Shown here: one piece after another, positions 7,169-12,645 of the stretch | Layout: every line of letters starts with the position of its first letter | Position numbering within the stretch: the first letter of the stretch is position 1 | From: Planctomycetaceae bacterium | GTDB taxonomy: Bacteria > Planctomycetota > Planctomycetia > Pirellulales > Pirellulaceae | Length of the DNA: 12,645 nucleotides | Assembly: GCA_024642765.1 (NCBI GenBank) | Contig: JAHEAM010000004.1 | Span: 1 to 12,645, forward strand | Direction of reading: 5' to 3' | The notes under the pieces: generated by a model | Databases searched by the model: none | Seen by the model: only the letters and a program-made list of their open reading frames with translations | Told to the model about the DNA's origin: nothing | Translations under genes and position numbers: made by a program

Positions 7169-8401
7169 TCAAACTTCCGCCCAACAACCGAGCAGCGCGA
7201 TCCCGACCTCGCAAGCAGCCACCATTTCGTCTAAAGAAGCCCACTCCAGGGGCGAGTGAAAGTTGTGCTGACCCGAAGAAAGATTTGGGGTAGGGAGGCC
7301 CTTTTCTGTCAATTGACTACCGTCAGTTCCACCACGGATAATCGACAAATTCGCCTTGCGACCCAACCGTTCATGGGCGGCAACTGCAAATGCAACCGCT
7401 CGCGGTTCTTGAGTCAAGCCATCGGCCATGTTGCGATATTGTTTGTGGATCTTGATCTCTACCTGCGCGCCGACAAAACGGCGCTCGGTTTCTTTGGCTG
7501 CTTCCCGAATCAAATCGGCATGTTGCACGAGTTTCGACGTATCAAAGTCCCGAATGATGATTCGGACTGTCGCTGCCCCAACACCACCCTCAAGCGAGTA
7601 GGGGTGAACAAAACCTGTACGACCGTCTGTTGTTTCAGGAGCCGAATCCCGCGGCAATCTTGCGATCAAGTCGCTTGCTGCGCGAATAGCGTTGACCATC
7701 TTACCCTTGGCTATCGCGGGATGGATATTCACGCCGTGGATAACAACTTCCGCCATGTCGGCCGAAAAAGTTTCGTGGTCAATAGTGTTCGCTCCGCTTC
7801 CATCAAACGTGTAGCAAACATCTGCACCTAAACTGGCCAGATCGACATGTTGCGTGCCACGCCCGATTTCTTCATCGCAAGTAAACAACAATCGGATCGG
7901 ACCATGTTCGATTTCGGGGAACTCAACGAGCGTGTTGGCCAATTCCATCATGATCGCAACGCCAGCTTTATCGTCGCCTCCCAATAATGTCGTGCCGTCG
8001 GTCGTGATGATCGTTTGACCTCGCGCCGCTGGTAACTCAGGACACTTTTCAGCGGTAATGATTTTGGATGGATCGCCTGCCAAGCGAATATCGTTTCCGT
8101 CGAAATTGCGGATAACATTTGGCCGAACATTTTTCCCGCTTGTTTCGGGCGATGTATCGAAATGAGCGTTGAAGGCGATAACGGGCGCGGTTGGGCGACC
8201 GCGTGCCGGTATTTTTGCGATAACTATCCCGTGTTCATCTTGTTGCACATCAGCAATACCCATTTGTTGCAGTTGCGAAACGACCAGTCGCCCCAATTCC
8301 AATTGTCCGGAACTGCTAGGGTAGTCTTGTGTGCGTTCATTTGCGGTCGTGTTGATTTGGACATACTGGAGAAATCGTTGCAATAGTCGTTCGGAATTCA
8401 T
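7169..8401 (-). CDS. pepT: Peptidase T (tripeptide aminopeptidase)
   Basis: The 410-residue protein is the normal length for peptidase T, an M20-family di-zinc enzyme that removes the N-terminal residue from tripeptides in the cytoplasm. All expected metal and catalytic motifs are visible: NAHFDTSPE (78-86) with His80 and Asp82, LLGGDDKAG (139-147) with the bridging Asp, TCDEEIGRGT (174-183) with the catalytic and metal Glu pair, YTFDG (197-201), and GQHNFHSPLEW (377-387) with the last zinc His. SIIRGGTDGSQL (353-364) and GLPTPNL (368-374) are also typical of PepT rather than other M20 peptidases. The start at ATG 8401 gives a standard N-terminus (MNSERLLQRFLQYVQINTTA). No Shine-Dalgarno is obvious. 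It is divergent from the exonuclease gene, with promoters expected in 8402-8605. Confidence 0.95.
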   Translation of the reverse strand: MNSERLLQRFLQYVQINTTANERTQDYPSSSGQLELGRLVVSQLQQMGIADVQQDEHGIVIAKIPARGRPTAPVIAFNAHFDTSPETSGKNVRPNVIRNFDGNDIRLAGDPSKIITAEKCPELPAARGQTIITTDGTTLLGGDDKAGVAIMMELANTLVEFPEIEHGPIRLLFTCDEEIGRGTQHVDLASLGADVCYTFDGSGANTIDHETFSADMAEVVIHGVNIHPAIAKGKMVNAIRAASDLIARLPRDSAPETTDGRTGFVHPYSLEGGVGAATVRIIIRDFDTSKLVQHADLIREAAKETERRFVGAQVEIKIHKQYRNMADGLTQEPRAVAFAVAAHERLGRKANLSIIRGGTDGSQLTEKGLPTPNLSSGQHNFHSPLEWASLDEMVAACEVGIALLGCWAEV

Positions 8402-8605
8402 CGTTTCAATTAACTTTTTTGGAGGTGTGTTTTGTCCAGACAGCGGTCGACAACCGGCAGTTTATTTTGCCTCATTCTTTTGTTTCTGTTAACAGGGCCC
8501 TATTCTGCGGGGATTGCAGGCAGGCAGTCGAAAAACAACTTGAATTGTGCAACAATCACAAGCCGATTGACAAAAATACAGTTGCCCAAAGCGATGCGCA
8601 ATACC
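8402..8605. promoter_or_regulatory. Divergent region between pepT and the exonuclease gene, with strong SD at 8421
   Basis: GGAGG at 8421-8425 is the best Shine-Dalgarno on the + strand in this part of the window. Six bases later, TTG 8432 opens a frame that continues into the exonuclease and encodes a basic start (MSRQR), a hydrophobic run (LFCLILLFLL) and AGIAG, resembling a signal peptide. If instead the exonuclease starts at ATG 8606, this whole gap is the divergent promoter region of pepT and the exonuclease. No clear -35/-10 pair was identified. Confidence 0.35.
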
Positions 8606-9466
8606 ATGAGCAAGAAAAACGTTCGCTACTTTGTGTTCGATGCTGAAAGCATAGCGGATGGACACCTGGTCGCTCAGATTCGTTACCCCGGCGAGGAACT
8701 GGAACCTATCGCAGCCATCGATCGATATCGAGGCGAATTGATGGAAAAGTATGAAACCGAATTCATTCCTTATACTTTTCAAATTCCGATTTCGATCGCA
8801 ATCGCGAAGGTGAATTCCGAATTTGAACTGCTCGACTTGGTCACTTTGGATGAACCCAAGTACCGACCCCATATGATCACCGAGAATTTTTGGCGCGGCT
8901 GGCATGGCTATGGCAAACCGACCTTGGTGACGTTCAATGGTCGGTCTTTTGACATTCCGCTGCTGGAGTTAGCCGCCTTTCGATTCGGCATCAGCGTGCC
9001 CGACTGGTTCAACGTGCAAGCGAAATCTTGGGATCAATATCGCAATCGCTATAACATGGCTGCCCATTTGGACTTACAAGAAGTGCTCACCAATTTCGGT
9101 GCTTCGCGGTTGAACGGTGGACTAAACCTCGTGGCAAATCTTCTGGGAAAACCTGGGAAAATGGAGACCCAAGGCCACATGGTTCAAGAAATGTTCGACA
9201 ACGGCCAATTACGCGAGATCAACGACTATTGCCGTTGCGATGTTTTGGATACCTATTTCGTTTTTTTGAGAACGGCGGTACTGCAGGGCCAACTTGAAAT
9301 TGAGCAAGAGCAAGCATTGGTGGAGCAAACCCGGGATTGGTTAGCGGCCCGCACGGAGGAGTTTCCCGTTTATGCGCGTTATTTGGACCGATGGAACAAT
9401 TGGAGCAACCCGTGGAAGTCTGACGACCTTGAAAATCAAGGCGGTACGGAACAAACAGGAGATTGA
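8606..9466 (+). CDS. 3'-5' exonuclease, predicted PolB-like (DnaQ-fold)
   Basis: From ATG 8606 the protein has 286 residues and resembles the predicted 3'-5' exonuclease family related to the proofreading domain of family B DNA polymerases. The three exonuclease motifs are present: FDAES (11-15) with Asp12 and Glu14, VTFNGRSFDIPLLE (108-121) with Asp116, and NDYCRCDVLDTY (206-217) with Tyr208 and Asp212. These residues bind two metal ions that cut single nucleotides from a DNA or RNA 3' end. It should act in the cytoplasm. The start is uncertain: ATG 8594 adds four residues, and TTG 8432, which has a much better ribosome site, adds 58 residues including a hydrophobic segment. The core family begins near the DxE motif, which favours 8606. 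The gene ends 72 bases before the NusG-family gene and may be transcribed with it, although its role seems unrelated to sugar synthesis. Confidence 0.85.
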   Translation: MSKKNVRYFVFDAESIADGHLVAQIRYPGEELEPIAAIDRYRGELMEKYETEFIPYTFQIPISIAIAKVNSEFELLDLVTLDEPKYRPHMITENFWRGWHGYGKPTLVTFNGRSFDIPLLELAAFRFGISVPDWFNVQAKSWDQYRNRYNMAAHLDLQEVLTNFGASRLNGGLNLVANLLGKPGKMETQGHMVQEMFDNGQLREINDYCRCDVLDTYFVFLRTAVLQGQLEIEQEQALVEQTRDWLAARTEEFPVYARYLDRWNNWSNPWKSDDLENQGGTEQTGD

Positions 9467-9482
9467 AATCCATAATTTCGAT
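9462..9482 (+). other. AT-rich hairpin at the end of the exonuclease gene
   Basis: ATTGAAAT (9462-9469) and ATTTCGAT (9475-9482) can pair over eight positions, one of them G-U, around the loop CCATA. It overlaps the exonuclease stop codon and lies 56 bases before the NusG-family start. No T-run follows, so it is not a standard terminator. It may be a chance structure. Confidence 0.25.
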
Positions 9483-9538
9483 ATGATAAGAACAGCGGCT
9501 CAACAATCTGTTTCTCATCGCAACACGGCCAAGTCCTA

Positions 9539-10099
9539 ATGCCCATTTTGAAACGGGAAGACGACCTATACCCCGCTGGACTATTAGATTCCGACGAAGC
9601 GATCTCCGATTTGTCACGAGACTGGTGGTGCATCTACACGATCTCGCGCCGCGAAAAAGACTTGATGCGCAAACTTAAAACGCTGGGAATCGGGTTCTTT
9701 GCCCCCATCATCGTAAAACGAACTCGCTCGCCCAAGGGCCGTATGCGTCAGTCGTTCATTCCGTTGTTTCCAAATTACGTTTTCATGCTGGCGACTGAAT
9801 CTGATCGCGTCCAAGCGTTGAAGACAAATTGTATTTCGAAACAATCGAAGGTCACTGACCGCGAAGCACTTGTTCTCGATCTGAAGCAAATCCACCAAGC
9901 AATCGCGGTCGGTGAACCGTTGACGCCTGAGGCGAAACTTGTGGCGGGGCAAAGGGTTCGAGTTCGATCGGGACCGTTTCGAGGATATGAAGGTACCGTC
10001 GTGAGGCGAGAGGGCAAAACACGCCTCCTACTTTCGGTGCGCTATTTGGAGCAAGGGGTCTCAATGGAGGTCGACGAAGGCCTCTTGGAGCCGATTTGA
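9539..10099 (+). CDS. NusG-family antitermination protein (RfaH/UpxY/LoaP-like paralogue)
   Basis: The 186-residue protein has the NusG plan. An NGN domain starts at WWCIYTISRREKDLMRKL (29-46) and contains FFAPIIVKR (53-61) and FIPLFPNYVFM (73-83). A KOW domain begins at VAGQRVRVRSGPFRGYEGTVV (135-155) and ends at VDEGLLEPI. NusG proteins bind the clamp-helix region of RNA polymerase and make it ignore pauses or terminators. Housekeeping nusG normally sits beside secE and ribosomal protein genes. This copy instead precedes fcl, gmd and wecB, the classic place for specialised paralogues such as RfaH, UpxY and LoaP that promote transcription of long surface-polysaccharide operons. The extra first 27 residues, rich in acidic positions, are variable. 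No clear ribosome site precedes ATG 9539. Its likely target is the structured leader at 10100-10266. Confidence 0.88.
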   Translation: MPILKREDDLYPAGLLDSDEAISDLSRDWWCIYTISRREKDLMRKLKTLGIGFFAPIIVKRTRSPKGRMRQSFIPLFPNYVFMLATESDRVQALKTNCISKQSKVTDREALVLDLKQIHQAIAVGEPLTPEAKLVAGQRVRVRSGPFRGYEGTVVRREGKTRLLLSVRYLEQGVSMEVDEGLLEPI

Positions 10100-10266
10100 G
10101 ATTGCAATTTAGGCCAATTTAGCCAGAATCCAATGAGGGTTCTAGCGGAACGCCGCTTTCGTGGTCCATAATAATATGGTCTTTTCGATCCGAACTTCGG
10201 TGTTCTCAATTAAAATGAAATGCCTCTTTTTTAATACACCATTCGACTCTGCACCCCTTTTCGCAA
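10100..10266 (+). promoter_or_regulatory. Structured leader between the nusG paralogue and fcl
   Basis: This 167-base gap holds several ordered elements. An 8-bp direct repeat, CAATTTAG, occurs at 10105-10112 and 10115-10122, exactly ten bases apart. Then follow three short hairpins: AGCGG/CCGCT around AACG (10144-10157), CCATA/TATGG around ATAA (10166-10179, followed by TCTTTTC), and CCGA/TCGG around ACT (10190-10200). A six-T run lies at 10227-10232. No ribosome site is seen before fcl. Given the NusG-family gene just upstream, the hairpins may be pause or antitermination signals and the repeat an operator. That role is inferred. Confidence 0.4.
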
Positions 10267-11226
10267 ATGCAAAAACCTCTTAATCAATCCAAAATTTACA
10301 TTGCGGGTCATCGTGGAATGGTGGGCGGTGCACTAGTGCGTGCCTGTTCGGCGCGGGGCGTGGAGGACATAGTCGTCCGCACGCACCATGAACTTGATTT
10401 GACGCGGCAGTCCGAGGTGGAAGATTTTTTTGCCAGCGAGAGGCCCGATATTGTCTTGTTTGCGGCAGCTCGCGTCGGCGGAATACATGCCAATGATACT
10501 TATCCGGCAGACTTCATCTATCAAAACTTGACGATGGCAACGAACGCCATTCATGCCGCTCACCGACGGCGAACTCCACGCTTCTTGTTTCTAGGTAGCA
10601 CTTGCATTTATCCGCGTCAGGCTCCTCAACCGCTGCGCGAAGATTGCTTGCTCACCGGTCCATTGGAAGCGACCAACGAAGCCTACGCACTCGCAAAAAT
10701 TGCTGGCCTTAAAATGTGTCAATTCTATCGCCGACAGCATGGCGATCTTTTTCATTCTGCAATGCCGACGAATCTGTATGGTCCTGGCGACAACTACCAT
10801 CCAGAAAATTCGCACGTTCTGCCGGCCCTACTGCGTCGATTTCACGAAGCTAAAATAAATGCTGCACCCTCGGTTACCATTTGGGGCAGCGGCACTCCGC
10901 GTCGCGAGTTCTTGCATGTCGATGATTTAGCGAAAGCGATATTGCATCTCATTTCGCTCGCCGATCCTCCTGATTGGGTAAACGTCGGAACCGGCGTCGA
11001 CATTACGATTGCCAATTTGGCTCGGCTCGTAGCGCGAACCGTAGGTTATGACGGCCGTATCGATTTCGACACCACGAAACCCGACGGAACACCCGTGAAA
11101 CGGACTACGATCGAGCTAATTCGGTCGACGGGTTGGGAGCCACAGATTAATTTGGAAGATGGGCTCGTTGAGACCTATCAAGACTTTTTGGCAGAAGCCG
11201 ACGCACAAACACTAAGAGAGGTTTGA
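10267..11226 (+). CDS. fcl: GDP-L-fucose synthase
   Basis: The 319-residue protein is a short-chain dehydrogenase of the GDP-fucose synthase type (also called WcaG or FCL). It epimerises and reduces GDP-4-keto-6-deoxy-D-mannose to GDP-L-fucose with NADPH in the cytoplasm. Visible marks are the nucleotide-binding AGHRGMVG (13-20), AAARVGGIHAN (66-76), FLGSTCIYP (108-116) with the catalytic Ser111 and Cys113, the Tyr140/Lys144 pair in YALAKIAG, NLYGPGDNYHPENSHVLPALLRR in overlapping parts (169-191) with His183, and WGSGTPRREFLHVDDLA (206-222). Length and all active-site residues are normal, so it should be functional. It makes the second enzyme of the pathway whose first enzyme is encoded by gmd, only six bases downstream. 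The two are certainly co-transcribed, here in the order fcl-gmd. Confidence 0.96.
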   Translation: MQKPLNQSKIYIAGHRGMVGGALVRACSARGVEDIVVRTHHELDLTRQSEVEDFFASERPDIVLFAAARVGGIHANDTYPADFIYQNLTMATNAIHAAHRRRTPRFLFLGSTCIYPRQAPQPLREDCLLTGPLEATNEAYALAKIAGLKMCQFYRRQHGDLFHSAMPTNLYGPGDNYHPENSHVLPALLRRFHEAKINAAPSVTIWGSGTPRREFLHVDDLAKAILHLISLADPPDWVNVGTGVDITIANLARLVARTVGYDGRIDFDTTKPDGTPVKRTTIELIRSTGWEPQINLEDGLVETYQDFLAEADAQTLREV

Positions 11227-11232
11227 TCACAG

Positions 11233-12246
11233 ATGACGAAACGCGCATTGATTACTGGAATCACCGGCCAAGACGGATCCTATTTGACCGAATTACTGCT
11301 GGAAAAAGGCTACGAAGTACACGGCGTTGTTCGCCGCAGCAGTAGTTTCAACACCGCACGTTTGGATCATTTGTATCGTGACCCACACGACCCTGCGGCA
11401 AAACTGTTCTTGCATTATGGTGACTTGACCGACGGCCAAAACATCACAAACCTTGTTCTCGATGTCCAGCCTGACGAGATTTACAATTTGGGTGCTCAAA
11501 GTCACGTGCGTGTTTCTTTCGATGCCCCAGCCTACACGCTGCAAGTGGTCGGCGTCGGCGCACTGAACGTCCTCGAAGCTGCCCGCCAACTAAACAAAAC
11601 AAAAGAAACTCGCGTCTATCAAGCGAGTAGCTCGGAAATGTACGGCGACGTTTTGCAAACGCCGCAATCGGAAACCACGCCCTTCCGCCCGCAATCACCT
11701 TACGCTTGCGCCAAAGTCTACGCCTTCCATCAAACGGTCAACTACCGCGAGGCCTATAATTTGTTCGCGGTCAACGGCATCCTTTTTAATCACGAATCAC
11801 CTCGGCGAGGCGAAACGTTTGTGACGCGCAAGATCACACGCGCCGCAACTCGTATCAAACTCGGCTTGCAGCAAAAACTTTATCTGGGCAACCTCGATGC
11901 GAAACGCGACTGGGGCTATGCCAAAGATTATGTCGAAGGCATGTGGATGATGTTACAACACCCTGAACCGGACGATTACGTCCTGGCTACCGGTGAGACG
12001 CATACGATTCGCGAATTCCTTGATTACACCTTCCAGTATTTGGAAATGAATTGGGAAGACTATGTTGCAATCGATCCGCGATATTACCGTCCAACCGAAG
12101 TCGATTTGCTGCTGGGGGATAGCACCAAGGCCCGCAAGTCTCTCGGCTGGGAACCGCAGGTGACTTGCCGCGATCTCGCTCACATCATGGTCGACCACGA
12201 CATGGAACTTGCCAAACAAGAAGCCGTTCAGATCGCGAATCGGTAG
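11233..12246 (+). CDS. gmd: GDP-mannose 4,6-dehydratase
   Basis: The 337-residue protein converts GDP-D-mannose to GDP-4-keto-6-deoxy-D-mannose, using bound NADP, the first step to GDP-L-fucose. The N-terminus shows ALITGITGQDGSYLTELL (5-22) and GVVRRSSSFNT (31-41), both typical of Gmd. The catalytic set is in ASSSEMYG (131-138, Ser133 in place of the common Thr, Glu135) and SPYACAKVYA (155-164, Tyr157 and Lys161). GILFNHESPRRGETFVTRKI (182-201), RDWGYAKDYVEGMW and DPRYYRPTEVDLLLGD complete the family signature. ATG 11233 lies six bases after the fcl stop, with AGAGAGG at 11215-11221 as a somewhat distant ribosome site. The product could also serve GDP-rhamnose or related 6-deoxyhexoses, but the adjacent fcl points to fucose. 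Confidence 0.97.
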   Translation: MTKRALITGITGQDGSYLTELLLEKGYEVHGVVRRSSSFNTARLDHLYRDPHDPAAKLFLHYGDLTDGQNITNLVLDVQPDEIYNLGAQSHVRVSFDAPAYTLQVVGVGALNVLEAARQLNKTKETRVYQASSSEMYGDVLQTPQSETTPFRPQSPYACAKVYAFHQTVNYREAYNLFAVNGILFNHESPRRGETFVTRKITRAATRIKLGLQQKLYLGNLDAKRDWGYAKDYVEGMWMMLQHPEPDDYVLATGETHTIREFLDYTFQYLEMNWEDYVAIDPRYYRPTEVDLLLGDSTKARKSLGWEPQVTCRDLAHIMVDHDMELAKQEAVQIANR

Positions 12247-12439
12247 TCCCGCAGTTACTCAAATTTTTTACGAAAAAAATGCCGGGCCGGTACCGTTAGT
12301 CCCCCGTTTTTACGCGGGGGCAGGGCTGGCATGAACTGACCGAAAGCTCAGAAATAAAAAAATGCCAACATTCTAAACTGACAAATGAAACCTGATTGAT
12401 ATTTTTTTGCCCGTCGACGTCCTTTCCAAAACGCCAACC
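12247..12439 (+). promoter_or_regulatory. Structured leader between gmd and wecB
   Basis: The gap of 193 bases holds a nested structure. The outer stem ATGCCGG (12279-12285) pairs with CTGGCAT (12326-12332), extendable by CC/GG (12287-12288 with 12324-12325) past one bulged base. Inside is a GC hairpin, CCCCCG (12301-12306) with CGGGGG (12315-12320). The outer stem is flanked on its left by seven A's, so on the minus strand it reads as a stem followed by seven T's. An 11-base direct repeat, AAAAAAATGCC, occurs at 12273-12283 and 12356-12366. CTGACA (12378-12383) and TATTTT (12400-12405), 16 bases apart, make a weak promoter-like pair before wecB. Confidence 0.4.
12280..12332 (-). terminator. 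Terminator-like stem-loop for the minus strand
   Basis: Read on the minus strand, a GC-rich nested stem (CTGGCAT partner at the right, GGCAT at the left) is followed directly by seven T's (12273-12279 complement), the layout of an intrinsic terminator. On the + strand the run is A's before the stem, so it would not end gmd transcripts. No minus-strand gene is seen in the window that would need it. Confidence 0.3.
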
Positions 12440-12645
12440 ATGAAAAAGACCGTTGTTCTGATTGTCGGAACGCGCCCCGAGGCCATCAAGATGGCTCCGC
12501 TGTATCTCGAGTTGCAGCGCTCCACATGTCTGACTCCCTTTTTGCTCTCGACCGGCCAACATCAGCAAATGCTTGAACAGGCCCTCGCGTCCTTCGGCGT
12601 GACTCCCGATCATGATCTAAAACTCATGACCCCCGGTCAACAATT
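12440..12645 (+). CDS. wecB: UDP-N-acetylglucosamine 2-epimerase, 5' part
   Basis: From ATG 12440 the frame stays open to the window end (68 codons plus two bases). The N-terminus MKKTVVLIVGTRPEAIKMAP is the hallmark of non-hydrolysing UDP-GlcNAc 2-epimerases (WecB/MnaA), with GTRPEAIKMAP at residues 10-20, followed by LLSTGQHQQML, the usual second motif. The enzyme interconverts UDP-GlcNAc and UDP-ManNAc in the cytoplasm, supplying ManNAc-type sugars for surface polysaccharide. It lies on the same strand as fcl and gmd, but after a 193-base structured gap, so it may have its own promoter. No Shine-Dalgarno is seen before the start. The rest of the gene is outside the window. Confidence 0.92.
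   Translation, partial: MKKTVVLIVGTRPEAIKMAPLYLELQRSTCLTPFLLSTGQHQQMLEQALASFGVTPDHDLKLMTPGQQ

Noticed and set aside
8419..8646. 75-codon frame with paired cysteines overlapping the exonuclease start
   Set aside because: It overlaps the exonuclease frame, starts at TTG inside the Shine-Dalgarno and resembles no known protein.
9463..9487. TTGAAA ... TATGAT as a promoter for the NusG-family gene
   Set aside because: The spacer is only 13 bases, too short for a standard sigma-70 promoter.
1..12645. CRISPR arrays, tRNA or rRNA genes, insertion sequences
   Set aside because: No regular spaced repeats, cloverleaf-like CCA-ended genes, transposase motifs or terminal inverted repeats with target duplications were found by eye on either strand.

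Overview
The window looks like chromosomal DNA of a planctomycete, probably of the Pirellulaceae type. The evidence is indirect: a Tat-exported protein with a beta-propeller-like start, a DUF3179 protein, a LEPR-XLL-type surface-protein relic with 'DSAGND' repeats, Gfo/Idh/MocA and endonuclease/exonuclease/phosphatase family proteins, moderate GC, and weak or absent Shine-Dalgarno sequences at most starts. No rRNA, tRNA, CRISPR array, transposase or phage gene was seen.

Left part (1-3608). The 5' end of a Tat-exported protein runs leftward off the window. Divergent from it are a DUF3179-family exported protein and an overlapping cysteine-rich lipoprotein of unknown function. These converge on a leftward DUF389/TIGR00341-type membrane protein.

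Middle (3609-8401). A decayed surface-protein gene (3816-4662) shows a LEPR-XLL-like motif, two in-frame stops, one apparent frameshift and four ~46-residue repeats. It is followed by three leftward genes: a Gfo/Idh/MocA oxidoreductase, a membrane-anchored or exported endonuclease/exonuclease/phosphatase family protein, and peptidase T. They share a strand but are separated by 139-164 bases, so they need not form one operon.

Right part (8402-12645). A PolB-type 3'-5' exonuclease runs rightward. Next comes a NusG-family paralogue placed just ahead of nucleotide-sugar genes: GDP-L-fucose synthase, GDP-mannose 4,6-dehydratase and the start of a WecB-type UDP-GlcNAc 2-epimerase. This is the usual head of an exopolysaccharide, capsule or O-antigen cluster. 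Gmd and Fcl together convert GDP-mannose to GDP-L-fucose, and WecB would supply UDP-ManNAc. The NusG paralogue probably acts as a dedicated RfaH/UpxY/LoaP-like antiterminator. The leader between it and the sugar genes (10100-10266) holds an 8-bp direct repeat and three small hairpins that could be its target. A second structured leader sits before wecB.

The points most worth checking are the LEPR-XLL pseudogene, the NusG/hairpin leader pair, a possible poly-T frameshift at the start of the DUF3179 gene, and a signal-peptide-like extension with a strong Shine-Dalgarno ahead of the exonuclease.
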